64,000 nt of DNA from the NCBI GenBank assembly GCA_002421005.1, contig DIJC01000004.1, positions 248,001 through 312,000 on the forward strand. Direction: 5' to 3'. Origin of the DNA: Enterobacteriaceae bacterium UBA5654 (lineage in GTDB: Bacteria > Pseudomonadota > Gammaproteobacteria > Enterobacterales > Enterobacteriaceae). The notes under the pieces are model-generated. The model made no database searches and was not told where the DNA came from. It worked only from the letters and a program-made list of their open reading frames with translations. Every line of letters begins with the position of its first letter. The first letter of the stretch is position 1. Positions 34,297 through 43,250 of the stretch are shown one piece after another. Made by a program: the position numbers and the translations under genes.

Positions 34297-34872
34297 TCAG
34301 ATATTCACACCGTGCTGGGATGCCAGCGCACCCAGGCCACCGGCAAAGCCTTGCCCTACCGCCTTGAATTTCCACTCGTTACCGTTGCGATACAGTTCGC
34401 CGAAAATCATCGCGGTTTCGGTGGAAGCATCTTCAGACAGGTCGAAGCGGGCAATTTCAGTGCCGTTATCGTTGTTGTAAACACGCATGAAGCTGTTGCT
34501 GACCATGCCAAAGTTTTGCTTACGGCTTTCGGCTTCATAGATAGTGACGGCAAAAACCAGTTTTTTGACGTTAGCGTCAACTTTCGCCAGTTCGATTTTC
34601 ACTGACTCGTCGTCACCGTCACCTGCGCCAGTGCGGTTATCGCCCTGGTGCTCTACCGCGCCACACGGACTGACTTTGTTATTAAAGAAAACAAAATGAC
34701 CATCGGAAAGGACTTTACCGTCTTCGCCAACCAGGAACACGGAGGCGTCAAGGTCGAAATCCTGGCCATCGGTAACACGGGCATCCCATCCAAGACCGAC
34801 CATGGCAATATTCATGGTAGGTGCTTCTTTAGTAAGGGATACGTTACCGCCTTTTACGAGAGAAACTGCCAT
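34297..34872 (-). CDS. terE: TerE, calcium-binding TerD-family protein
   Basis: Protein of 191 aa of the TerD family (MAVSLVKGGNVSLTKEAP). The two acidic calcium-binding segments are visible as GQDFDLDASVFLVGE and GDNRTGAGDGDDES. Cytosolic or membrane-peripheral, thought to work with TerC and TerB in Ter-dependent tellurite, phage and stress resistance. Last gene of the leftward operon, 66 bp after terD. Confidence 0.95.
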   Translation of the reverse strand: MAVSLVKGGNVSLTKEAPTMNIAMVGLGWDARVTDGQDFDLDASVFLVGEDGKVLSDGHFVFFNNKVSPCGAVEHQGDNRTGAGDGDDESVKIELAKVDANVKKLVFAVTIYEAESRKQNFGMVSNSFMRVYNNDNGTEIARFDLSEDASTETAMIFGELYRNGNEWKFKAVGQGFAGGLGALASQHGVNI

Positions 34873-34938
34873 TTTTAGCTCCTGCTTTTAATGAGTTGCG
34901 GAGCTGCGTTATGCAGCTCCGGTAGAGAAAGAGAGATA

Positions 34939-35517
34939 TCAGGATGCGTTGATGCCGTACTGGGCACAAACGGATGCCAGACCACCGGCATAACCCTGAC
35001 CGACCGCACGGAATTTCCATTCCGCGTTATGACGATACAGTTCGCCAAACAGCATTGCGGTTTCGGTAGAGGCATCTTCGGTCAGATCGTAGCGCGCGAC
35101 TTCAGTCTGATTGTCATTATTGACCAGACGGATGAACGCGCCGGAAACCTGACCAAAACTCTGACGACGTGCCTGTGCGTCGTGGATAGTGACCACAAAG
35201 ATGATCTTATCAACGTCTGCCGGAACGCTGTCCAGTTTCACGATCAGCGATTCATCATCACCGTCGCCTTCACCGGTACGGTTATCACCGGTATGGGTAA
35301 CGGAGCCATCTGCCGATTTAAGGTTGTTGTAGAAAATAAAGTCGGCATCACCTCGTACCTTGCCATTTTGACCCAGCAGGAATGCCGATGCGTCGAGGTC
35401 AAAATCCTGACCGTCAGTAGAGCGTGCATCCCAGCCAAGACCGATCAGTACATTTTTCATTGATGGCGCGGCTTTGCTCAGGGATACGTTACCGCCTTTA
35501 GATAGAGAAACGCTCAT
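34939..35517 (-). CDS. terD: TerD, calcium-binding TerD-family protein
   Basis: Protein of 192 aa, paralogue of TerE (MSVSLSKGGNVSLSKAAP). The calcium sites are GQDFDLDASAFLLGQ and GDNRTGEGDGDDESL. With TerC and TerB it forms the conserved core found in every functional ter cluster. It lies 54 bp after terC on the same strand. Confidence 0.96.
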   Translation of the reverse strand: MSVSLSKGGNVSLSKAAPSMKNVLIGLGWDARSTDGQDFDLDASAFLLGQNGKVRGDADFIFYNNLKSADGSVTHTGDNRTGEGDGDDESLIVKLDSVPADVDKIIFVVTIHDAQARRQSFGQVSGAFIRLVNNDNQTEVARYDLTEDASTETAMLFGELYRHNAEWKFRAVGQGYAGGLASVCAQYGINAS

Positions 35518-35571
35518 AAATGAATCCTCACAGGTTAAATTTTCAGGTTATCAATCAAACAGAGATGCGCG

Positions 35572-36600
35572 TTATTCTGCATCAGACTTGTCCGGGAACA
35601 TGATGCTTGCCACGATCCCAATTGCCAGCACCACCAGAACAACAATCAGGCTGGTCGTGGCAGAAAGGCTGTAGCCATGATGCCAGATATGATTTGTCGC
35701 ATTAAGGCCCAGTTTTGCGGCAATAAAGAACAGCAGGACGATGACCGCTTTTTCCAGATGCGTCAGGTACTGCTTCAGCGCTTCAAGTACAAAGTAAAGC
35801 GTACGCAGGCCAAGGATGGCGAACATCATGGCGCTGTAAACAATCAGCGGTTCACGGCTGACCGCGATAATTGCCGGAACGGAGTCGAAGGCAAACATCA
35901 CGTCAGACAGTTCCACTACCGCGACGCAGAGCATCAGCGGGGTTGCATATAGCGCGGCTTTTTTCACCCGACCAACAACAATATCTTTGTTTTCCGGCTT
36001 CGCCAGTTCGGCATCGACTTCTTTCTGGGTCAGCAAAAATGCGTGCCCGGAAAGTTTTGGCCACAGCGGGAAAAACCGTCTGACCATCCGGTAGGCGAGA
36101 TGCTGGGAATAGTCTTCCACTTCATCTTCATCACCGCCGCTTTTGAGCATCATTACGGCAGTCCATGCGACGACCACGGCGAAGACCAGTTCAACGTATG
36201 GCCCTAACGACAGCAGCCCTGTACCGATGGCAACGAAAATGCCCCTGAAGACAATCGCACCGATAATCCCCCAGTACAGTACCCGGTGACGGTAACGATC
36301 CGGCACCGAGAACCAGGAGAAAATCGCCATCATGACAAACAGGTTGTCAACGGAGAGGACTTTTTCAAGCGCATACCCGGTTACGAACAGGCTGGCGACT
36401 TCTGCGCCGTGGTGAACGTAGAGAAAACCGGCGAAAGCCATTGCAACGATAACCCAGAATACAGACCACAGTGCCGCGCTTTTCAGCGAAATGGGCTTAT
36501 CATGGCGATGCATAAAAAGGTCAATAAAAATGGCTCCGACTGACAGTGCGACAAACACAATGACAGTTTCAGCCGGAAATCCAATATGTGTAGAAACCAT
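35572..36600 (-). CDS. terC: TerC, integral membrane protein
   Basis: Inner-membrane protein of 342 aa with about nine TM helices. The two signature segments are KVLSVDNLFVMMAIFSWF and VMFAFDSVPAIIAVS, which carry the conserved acidic residues of the TerC/Alx family and are thought to handle divalent cations. It is the membrane anchor of the Ter complex, 22 bp after terB. Confidence 0.96.
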   Translation of the reverse strand: MVSTHIGFPAETVIVFVALSVGAIFIDLFMHRHDKPISLKSAALWSVFWVIVAMAFAGFLYVHHGAEVASLFVTGYALEKVLSVDNLFVMMAIFSWFSVPDRYRHRVLYWGIIGAIVFRGIFVAIGTGLLSLGPYVELVFAVVVAWTAVMMLKSGGDEDEVEDYSQHLAYRMVRRFFPLWPKLSGHAFLLTQKEVDAELAKPENKDIVVGRVKKAALYATPLMLCVAVVELSDVMFAFDSVPAIIAVSREPLIVYSAMMFAILGLRTLYFVLEALKQYLTHLEKAVIVLLFFIAAKLGLNATNHIWHHGYSLSATTSLIVVLVVLAIGIVASIMFPDKSDAE

Positions 36601-36622
36601 GTTTTACCCTTTGCGGATGATA

Positions 36623-37078
36623 TCAGAGGCCAAATTCGGCAGGGTCGAAACCCAATGCAAGTGCAATTTCACGTACAGCTTTTTGCTCATCCTCATCAAA
36701 ATTACCGTCGCTCTTACCGACGGCAATCCCCACGCGAATAGCAAGCTGTGCTGCTTCTGGCTGATCCTTTAATGCCAGAATATGTTTCATCGTTTCGCCT
36801 TTGCCGATTTCCATATCGAAATCGAAACTTGAAATCAGTTTATTAAAGAACTCGATGACCTCATTGGTATCAAAAACCTTTAACTCTTCGGAGGAACGCA
36901 GAAAACCCATCATTTTCTGTTTTTCTTCGGCGCTGACGCCATCGCTGGCAACCGCGATCCGCGCGCAGACAGCGACCGTCCCCTGCATAAATTTTTTGTT
37001 TTTGAAACGGCTGACCTGTTTGGTCAACTCTTCGCGGCTGTTATTAAACGCGCCTTTCACTTTATTAAAAAAACTCAT
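36623..37078 (-). CDS. terB: TerB, helical acidic protein
   Basis: Protein of 151 aa (MSFFNKVKGAFNNSREELTK). The TerB fold is shown by two acidic helix pairs, AVASDGVSAEEKQ and GKSDGNFDEDEQKA, that are proposed to bind cations. It associates with TerC at the membrane. The ATG at 37076-37078 gives the standard TerB length; an upstream in-frame extension would overlap terA and is rejected. Confidence 0.95.
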   Translation of the reverse strand: MSFFNKVKGAFNNSREELTKQVSRFKNKKFMQGTVAVCARIAVASDGVSAEEKQKMMGFLRSSEELKVFDTNEVIEFFNKLISSFDFDMEIGKGETMKHILALKDQPEAAQLAIRVGIAVGKSDGNFDEDEQKAVREIALALGFDPAEFGL

Positions 37079-37100
37079 CACCCTATCCTCATTAACAGTA

Positions 37101-38273
37101 TTATTTGGAACCAGAAGACCAGCGAAAGCCCCAACCGAACGCGCGGTCCATCTCCTGTTGCCCTTTAAAGAACTGATTGATACGTTCGATTTTGATCGCG
37201 CCATTCTCATTAATCAGACGCGCTATCGCACATAAGGTTCGTTTGTTATCGCCTTCAGTCAGGCGAGTTTCGATCGGCGGCTGTTCCGGCACATGTAAGG
37301 TGACAACACCGTCGGTTTTGTCCCAGCTTGGCGCGCCCTGATAAATAAAGGCGTAAATCAGCACCTCACGAATGTTCTGCCATTCGCGGCCGTTGATATG
37401 GATCCACTCGCCATCGCTGACATCCCCGGTTCGGTCGTCGCCCTGAAGCTGGACGTAAGGTTCAGAATGGTACGAGCCGAAAGCATTGCCCAGCGCCTGA
37501 ACCACCGTTTTGGGACCGTCGCGCAGCGCGATGAAGGCACCCAAATCGAGATCGACGCCCTTATCCCCACCAAACATGCCCAGCAAGCCGGAAGTCTTAC
37601 TGCCACGGTGCCAGTTAAGGTTAATGCGTATTTCACCGAAGTTGTCTTTTTTGGCGAGACTGATCGCTGGTTTTTCTTTGGTTAAAGAAACTTTGCTCAG
37701 GCTGATTTTATTAGCGGCCGGAGCCGATGGCGGCACGGGTGCAGGTGTTGGCGTCGGGGTTGGCGTTGGTGCCGGGTTATCGGCAATATCCACGCCAAAA
37801 TGTTCAGCCAGCGGCTTAAGCCCACCGTTAAAGCCCTGGGAGATAAAGCGGAATTTCCATTCGCCATTGCGTCGATAAAGCTCACCCAGGATCAGCGCCG
37901 CTTCCTGACGACCATTAAGATCAACAGTACCATTGACGATCACGGACCCCGAATGCTCAACCTGGATAGCCAGATTACCGAGACTGGACACCTTCTGATT
38001 GCCTTCACAGGTCACCGTGAACGCGACTTTTTGCACATCAGATTTCAGGTTATTCAGGGAAACCACAAAAGTGGTGTTATTCCCTTCATTCACCAGGCTA
38101 ATAGTATTGTCGTCATTGCGGGTCTGGCCGTAAAAGACCATATCCGCATCGCCCTTCACTTTACCGTCAGCAAACAGACGGAAAGAAGAGGTATCGACCG
38201 CTGAACCAGAGAGAATACGAACCCGCAACTCTCCGGCTGGAACAGGGGCGTTGCCCCCTGGCGTCAGATTCAT
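37101..38273 (-). CDS. terA: TerA, double TerD-like domain protein
   Basis: Protein of 390 aa. Two TerD-like domains (about residues 1-155 and 195-375) are joined by a Pro/Thr/Ala-rich linker (PAPTPTPTPTPAPVPP). The calcium segments are less complete than in TerD/E. Its start overlaps the terZ stop by one base (TAATG), which implies coupled translation. Confidence 0.94.
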   Translation of the reverse strand: MNLTPGGNAPVPAGELRVRILSGSAVDTSSFRLFADGKVKGDADMVFYGQTRNDDNTISLVNEGNNTTFVVSLNNLKSDVQKVAFTVTCEGNQKVSSLGNLAIQVEHSGSVIVNGTVDLNGRQEAALILGELYRRNGEWKFRFISQGFNGGLKPLAEHFGVDIADNPAPTPTPTPTPAPVPPSAPAANKISLSKVSLTKEKPAISLAKKDNFGEIRINLNWHRGSKTSGLLGMFGGDKGVDLDLGAFIALRDGPKTVVQALGNAFGSYHSEPYVQLQGDDRTGDVSDGEWIHINGREWQNIREVLIYAFIYQGAPSWDKTDGVVTLHVPEQPPIETRLTEGDNKRTLCAIARLINENGAIKIERINQFFKGQQEMDRAFGWGFRWSSGSK

Positions 38274-38854
38274 TAGCGCACCACCGTAGCCACAACCTCT
38301 GGCAGCATTTCGTCAATCGTGCGCCCACGGCAGGCATTGCCCAGAGCGGTAAAGTCCCAGGTTCCCCCATTACGGCGTAAAGAGGCAATGACGATCCCGG
38401 TATGGCTACCCTGCTCAGAAAGCACGTATTTAGCCAGTTCTTTATTGTTCTGATCGACCACGCGGCAGAAGGCGTTCTGCACTTCGTTGAAGGTCTGACC
38501 ACGGAAACTGTTCACCGTAAACGCCAGGAATTCAACCTGCGGCGAAAGCTGGGTCAGATTGACGCTAATGGTTTCATCATCACCGTCGCCCTCACCCGTT
38601 AAGTTATCACCGCTGTGAATAACGGAGCCGCAGCGCGATTTAAGCTCGCGAAACCAGATGGTATCTAATTTATTGCCTTTCGCGTCGAGGAGAATACAGC
38701 TGGCGTCCAAATCAATAGAGCCAGAACCGCCAAGCAAACTGCCAAATAAACCTTTTTTCTTAATTGGATCCCAGCCCAGCCCAAACTTAAGCTGGCTAAG
38801 AGAAGAGGATTCTTTACTAAGCGAGACCGTCTGATTTTTACTTAACGAGACCAT
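38273..38854 (-). CDS. terZ: TerZ, TerD-family protein
   Basis: Protein of 193 aa opening the leftward operon (MVSLSKNQTVSLSKESS). Calcium segments are GSIDLDASCILLD and GDNLTGEGDGDDETI. It is the first gene of terZABCDE and follows a divergent control region shared with the biosynthetic arm. Confidence 0.95.
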   Translation of the reverse strand: MVSLSKNQTVSLSKESSSLSQLKFGLGWDPIKKKGLFGSLLGGSGSIDLDASCILLDAKGNKLDTIWFRELKSRCGSVIHSGDNLTGEGDGDDETISVNLTQLSPQVEFLAFTVNSFRGQTFNEVQNAFCRVVDQNNKELAKYVLSEQGSHTGIVIASLRRNGGTWDFTALGNACRGRTIDEMLPEVVATVVR

Positions 38855-38921
38855 ATATTTTCCTTAACCTGCATTGAGTAAAGCATTAGGTGAATATGAG
38901 AAAGCATCGTGCGTGCAAAAA

Positions 38922-38949
38922 ATCATATCATGATGTAGTTCTGTCACAA
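38922..38949 (-). promoter_or_regulatory. putative terZ promoter with palindromic operator
   Basis: Palindrome copy 1, AATCAT-ATC-ATGATG (38922-38936), contains on the minus strand a good -10 (TATGAT, 38928-38923). A weak -35 (TTGTGA, 38949-38944) lies 15 bp before it. The same palindrome recurs at 39091. TerW is the candidate binder, because it is the DNA-binding regulator of ter operons. Confidence 0.65.
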
Positions 38950-39090
38950 GATGATTTTTACACAAACTTACCTCATGGTTGGTTAACTCGCTGTTTTTGA
39001 ATAATTAATATTTTCAACCCCCCTTATTTATAGTGGTTTTTTAATGATTTCCTGGTCGGTTATAGATCACATGAATGCGTTAAAATTAAA

Positions 39091-39132
39091 AATCATATTA
39101 TGATTGACATGAAAATAGTGCCCCCATAGACT
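39091..39132 (+). promoter_or_regulatory. promoter and palindromic operator of the rightward ter arm
   Basis: A consensus -35 TTGACA (39104-39109), a 17-bp spacer and -10 TAGACT (39127-39132) stand before the ATP-grasp gene. The perfect palindrome AATCAT-ATT-ATGATT (39091-39105) overlaps the -35 by two bases. It is a second copy of the word at 38922. Confidence 0.75.
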
Positions 39133-39179
39133 CATTAAAATTGCCTCTTACCAGACCTCACCAGGAAAATAGCAAAACA

Positions 39180-40241
39180 ATGAAAACCAAAATATGGCTG
39201 ACGGAAGGTCTCTCTTCCCAACGAAATATCATTCAAAGTGTAAATGATTTTTCCCATAACGGGGGGCGTGAAATCACAATCTATGCATCCCATCGTCATG
39301 AAAGAAACGAAATTTTATCCGTGGCGCATTTTTCGCTGATCGAACCGCAGGATGAGAGTCAGCGGCTGGCCTTTATTACGGCTATAGTCAAAGAGCACGG
39401 GATCGATGTCATTCATGCCGGACGTAATGGCCGCTGGTTTGAAACTCATCGCCAGGCCATTGAAGCCCTTGGCGTTGCCCTGACGACCGGTGCGATTAGC
39501 GTTGATGCTATTGACCTGGCCGATGACAAAGTCGCCTTTGCCGAGTTCATGGAAAGCAAAGGACTGCCGGTCGTTCCCTCACTTCGCGTCTCGACAGTGG
39601 GCGAACTCAAACAACTGCTCGCCAGTACGCCTTTTGAAGCGCCGTGTATCAAACCCGTCAAAGGCATTTATGGCATGGGATTCTGGCGGTTTGATGACAC
39701 CGTCTCGCCAATGACGGTCTTTAACTATCCTGAGCGCCGCCGGGTTAACACGGAACAATATATTGCAGCGTGTGAAGCAGCGGGATCGTTCGAGCCGCAG
39801 GTCGTCATGCCTTACCTGCCCGGCCCTGAATATTCCGTCGATATGCTGGTTGACCACGGCAACGTGCTTGCCGCTGTCGGACGGCGTAAAGAAGATGCGC
39901 TTCAGTATCTGGAAAACACGGGTGACGCCTGGGCGCTGGCGCAGGCCTGCGCGCAGGCGATGAACGCTGACGGGCTGGTTAACGTGCAGACGCGCAATGA
40001 TGCCAGCGGCAAGCCGCTTCTTCTCGAAATCAATATGCGCCCGTCCGGGGGCATCGGCTACACCCGACACAGCGGAGTTAACCTTGCAGGATTATATGCC
40101 GCGTTTAAGCTCGGCCAGTTGACCGCAGATGAAGTCCAGGCGCTGGCGCGCAGCAGCTTTAGCCCGGCGGTAGTGCGTTCTGTCACGGACGTAGTGGCCT
40201 ATGACCACGTATTAGCAAACAAACTCAATACCGGTGTCTAA
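39180..40241 (+). CDS. Ter-associated ATP-grasp ligase
   Basis: Protein of 353 aa with an ATP-grasp fold resembling carbamoyl-phosphate synthase/biotin carboxylase: the central PCIKPVKGIYGMGF glycine-rich loop, the acidic VQTRNDASGKPLLLEINMRPSGG metal-binding strand, and an N-terminal pre-ATP-grasp domain. It begins the gene set that Aravind and co-workers predicted to make a nucleoside-like metabolite in Ter systems. The ATG at 39180 is preferred over an upstream TTG. Confidence 0.88.
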   Translation: MKTKIWLTEGLSSQRNIIQSVNDFSHNGGREITIYASHRHERNEILSVAHFSLIEPQDESQRLAFITAIVKEHGIDVIHAGRNGRWFETHRQAIEALGVALTTGAISVDAIDLADDKVAFAEFMESKGLPVVPSLRVSTVGELKQLLASTPFEAPCIKPVKGIYGMGFWRFDDTVSPMTVFNYPERRRVNTEQYIAACEAAGSFEPQVVMPYLPGPEYSVDMLVDHGNVLAAVGRRKEDALQYLENTGDAWALAQACAQAMNADGLVNVQTRNDASGKPLLLEINMRPSGGIGYTRHSGVNLAGLYAAFKLGQLTADEVQALARSSFSPAVVRSVTDVVAYDHVLANKLNTGV

Positions 40242-40266
40242 CCTACTGAATTCAGGAAGTGTCTCT

Positions 40267-41409
40267 ATGACGACTATTCACGACGACAATGTTTATCGTC
40301 GTACTCTTACCAGCGGCACAATTAGTGTCACCCGTCATAAGGGAGAGGTTTCCCTTGAGTCATTATTTGACATCGCAGAACGACGCAACCCGAAAAGAGC
40401 GTTTTTGTTCGTCAGTAAAGTGCTGGGCCGCCACATTCCGGTGTCGCCTGCCGTTATGCGTTCCGTATTTCGTCAATTAAGTGAGCAGTTTCCTACTGGC
40501 ATCCCCGGTCCGGTGTTATTTATCGGCATGGCCGAAACGGCGGTCGGGCTTGGTGCAGGCGTGTTTGATGAATTAAGAACCCGCTGCCCGGACCCGGTGT
40601 TTCTGACTTCCACGCGCCATCCGGTTGAGGGTGAGCTGCTGTGTGAATTTAAAGAAGCGCACAGCCACGCTACCGATCATCTGCTCTACCTGCCCCATGA
40701 CCCGGAGATGCGCCGCCGCGTTCGCGAAGCGCGTACGGTGGTGCTGATTGATGATGAAGCCACGACCGGCAATACGTTTATTAATCTGCTGGCGGCGCTG
40801 CGTCACGACGGCGGCCTTACAGCCCTGGAGCGCGTTATCACCGTAACTCTCACCGACTGGAGCCGCGACGCGCTGGCCGAAGGCTGCCCGCTGCCCGTGC
40901 ACAACCTGTCCCTGGTCAGTGGCGACTGGTGCTGGGAACCCTTCCCCGATGCGCCCGTTCCGGTTATGCCGCAGGTTAACGTGACCGCCTCCGGCAGCGT
41001 CAACATCTCCGGCAAACAAACGTGGGGACGGCTGGGCATGGTCGCGGCAGCGGCGGATCTGGGATTAAACGTCACAGCCTGTGCTGGCGAAAAAATTCTG
41101 GTGCTCGGAACCAGCGAATTTGTCTGGGAACCATTTTTACTCGCCGAACGGCTGGAAGCGCTGGGTGCTGACGTCAAATACAGCTCCACGACCCGCTCCC
41201 CCATCGCCACCGGCTTTGCAATCCAGTCTGCGCTGGCATTTACTGACAACTATGGCCTCGGCATTCCTAACTTCGTTTACAACGTCGTCCATCAGGCTTT
41301 CGATCGCATTTTACTCTGCACGGAAACGCCCGCCGAAAGCGTCGATCCTTTACTTCTTGCTGGTCTGAATAACGTTGCTGGCACCGTTGAGATTATTACC
41401 TATGAATAA
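40267..41409 (+). CDS. Ter-associated phosphoribosyltransferase (TRSP domain)
   Basis: Protein of 380 aa. An N-terminal type I PRTase domain has the PRPP-binding loop VVLIDDEATTGNTFINLL at about residue 160. A C-terminal TRSP-like domain follows (about 240-380). It would attach or remove a phosphoribosyl group in the predicted nucleoside-like pathway. The ATG at 40267 has AGGAAG upstream; a GTG at 40234 would overlap the ATP-grasp stop and is less likely. Confidence 0.86.
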   Translation: MTTIHDDNVYRRTLTSGTISVTRHKGEVSLESLFDIAERRNPKRAFLFVSKVLGRHIPVSPAVMRSVFRQLSEQFPTGIPGPVLFIGMAETAVGLGAGVFDELRTRCPDPVFLTSTRHPVEGELLCEFKEAHSHATDHLLYLPHDPEMRRRVREARTVVLIDDEATTGNTFINLLAALRHDGGLTALERVITVTLTDWSRDALAEGCPLPVHNLSLVSGDWCWEPFPDAPVPVMPQVNVTASGSVNISGKQTWGRLGMVAAAADLGLNVTACAGEKILVLGTSEFVWEPFLLAERLEALGADVKYSSTTRSPIATGFAIQSALAFTDNYGLGIPNFVYNVVHQAFDRILLCTETPAESVDPLLLAGLNNVAGTVEIITYE

Positions 41410-42187
41410 ACCCGTTTTCCTTTCCGACCTTGACGACACGCTGTTTCAGACCCGGCGGAAAATGGTCAACGAGCTGGACCTGGAGCCTTTCCGCACCGGA
41501 GCGCTGGATCGCAGCCTGCAACCGCGCAGCTTTATGACCGAAGAACAGGCGATGATGGTTGACTGGCTGCTGGAACACGCCGAGCTAATCCCGGTCACGG
41601 CAAGAGGCACTGAAGAAATTTCCCGCGTGCAGATCCCTTTTCATTCCTGGGCGGTGACGACCCACGGGGCAGTGATCCTCAACGCCGACGGCACGCCGGA
41701 TGCCGACTGGCAGGCGCATATGCTGAGCAGCCTGAAGCCCTACGAAGAAAAATTGCTCTCCATGCAGCGTCAAATCACCGAGCTGATGGATGCGCGCGGC
41801 ATTAACGCCTGGGCGCGACTGAACTATGAGTATGGCAACGTGCCAGTTTATCTGGTGATGAAACACCGCGACAGCACGCGGCTGGATGAACTTAATGCCA
41901 TTGGCGATGAAATCGAAACGATCTTCTCCACTGCCGGTTTTTACATTCATCGCAACAGCAACAACATTGCGTGGCTGCCCGATCCGGTAGAAAAAGGTCT
42001 GGCCGTCGACTGGCTACTGCAAAAGCTGCGGGCAGAGCGCGGCGTTTTCCCGGTTTTCGGCCTGGGTGACAGCTTAAGCGATCACCGTTTTATGAAATTA
42101 TGCACCTGGTATGGCGTTCCTCAACAAAGCCAGTTTGCGCAAGCCATCACGGATACCTTGTTTGGAGGGATCGACCATGCCTCATAA
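41402..42187 (+). CDS. Ter-associated HAD hydrolase
   Basis: Protein of 261 aa with HAD motif I FLSDLDDTLFQTR at residues 6-18 and a late GLGDSLSDHRFM motif IV; the sucrose-phosphatase-like cap class is likely. Probably dephosphorylates the pathway intermediate. Its start lies inside the end of the PRTase gene (8-bp overlap), so the two are translationally coupled. Confidence 0.87.
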   Translation: MNKPVFLSDLDDTLFQTRRKMVNELDLEPFRTGALDRSLQPRSFMTEEQAMMVDWLLEHAELIPVTARGTEEISRVQIPFHSWAVTTHGAVILNADGTPDADWQAHMLSSLKPYEEKLLSMQRQITELMDARGINAWARLNYEYGNVPVYLVMKHRDSTRLDELNAIGDEIETIFSTAGFYIHRNSNNIAWLPDPVEKGLAVDWLLQKLRAERGVFPVFGLGDSLSDHRFMKLCTWYGVPQQSQFAQAITDTLFGGIDHAS

Positions 42188-43250
42188 CGCACCTTTTTCC
42201 GGCTCCTATCAGCCAGAAGACGTTCAGTTCCTGCTTCAGCCGGTCGAAATGGAAATGACACCGGTAGAGTTAAAAGAAGAGTACATTCAGTCCGGGAAAA
42301 AACACTACTCGGAAATGCTCAGCCAGGAGCCGGAGCCAACCGCCTGGCATCTTGATCTGTTCCGCCGTTCGCTGGATCAGGGTGCGGCGCGTCTGGCAAG
42401 AGAAGTCCAGCAACTGGCAAACGCCCTCGCCGAACAGTTTGGCGACACGCCCATCGTACTGGCAAGCCTGGTGCGCGCAGGCGTGCCGCTGGGCGTAATG
42501 TTGCAGCAGGCGCTGCGGGATATGGGTAAAACCTCCTGGCATTATGGGATCAGCATCATTCGCGATCGCGGGATTGATACCGCCGCGCTGGACTGGATCG
42601 AAGCGCGTCACGGCACCGAAGGTATCGTGTTTGTTGACGGCTGGACCGGAAAAGGTGCCATTACCGGGCAGTTAATTAAATCGCTGAAAGATCGTCCTGG
42701 CTACCCTGCGCAGCCCCGGCTGGTGGTACTGGCCGACCCCTGCGGTCGCGCCTGGCTGTCGGCCAGCGATGATGACTGGCTGATCCCTTTTGGCATCATG
42801 GGTGCGCCCGTTTCCGGTCTGATCTCCCGCTCCATCTGGACAACCAACGGTTTTCACGGCTGCGTCCACTGCGATCATCTTGCGCAGTTTGAATGTAGCC
42901 AGATGCTGGTCGATACCGTGGCCCGCGAGCGTAAACACCTCCCGGAAGTGCCGCCGCTTTCGCGGGATAACGCGCACAAACCCGCACTTATCGCAAAAAG
43001 CGACCGGGTGATTAGCCTGCTGGCAAACCGCTATCAGGTTGACAGCATCAATCGGATCAAACCCGGCATTGCTGAAGCCACCCGCGCGGTGCTACGCCGC
43101 GTGCCCGATCACGTATTTGTAAGAACAGTTAACGACCCTGATGTTGCATTGCTTGTCGCGCTGGCGCGGGACAAAGGCATTACCATCGCCGAAGTGGGTG
43201 ATGATATCGGGCAATATCGTGCCGTTACGATCATTAAAAAGGTGCTTTGA
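42177..43250 (+). CDS. StiP-type protein with Pelota RNA-binding C-terminus
   Basis: Protein of 357 aa annotated in relatives as a StiP-family cysteine protease, though the N-terminal domain is PRTase-related (VLASLVRAGVPLGVML, VFVDGWTGKGAITGQL). A cluster of Cys/His (GCVHCDHLAQFEC) may bind metal. The C-terminal 90 residues (DRVISLLANRYQVDSINRIKPG ... YRAVTIIKKVL) fit a Pelota-like RNA-binding domain. Overlaps the HAD gene by 11 bp. Confidence 0.82.
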   Translation: MPHNAPFSGSYQPEDVQFLLQPVEMEMTPVELKEEYIQSGKKHYSEMLSQEPEPTAWHLDLFRRSLDQGAARLAREVQQLANALAEQFGDTPIVLASLVRAGVPLGVMLQQALRDMGKTSWHYGISIIRDRGIDTAALDWIEARHGTEGIVFVDGWTGKGAITGQLIKSLKDRPGYPAQPRLVVLADPCGRAWLSASDDDWLIPFGIMGAPVSGLISRSIWTTNGFHGCVHCDHLAQFECSQMLVDTVARERKHLPEVPPLSRDNAHKPALIAKSDRVISLLANRYQVDSINRIKPGIAEATRAVLRRVPDHVFVRTVNDPDVALLVALARDKGITIAEVGDDIGQYRAVTIIKKVL

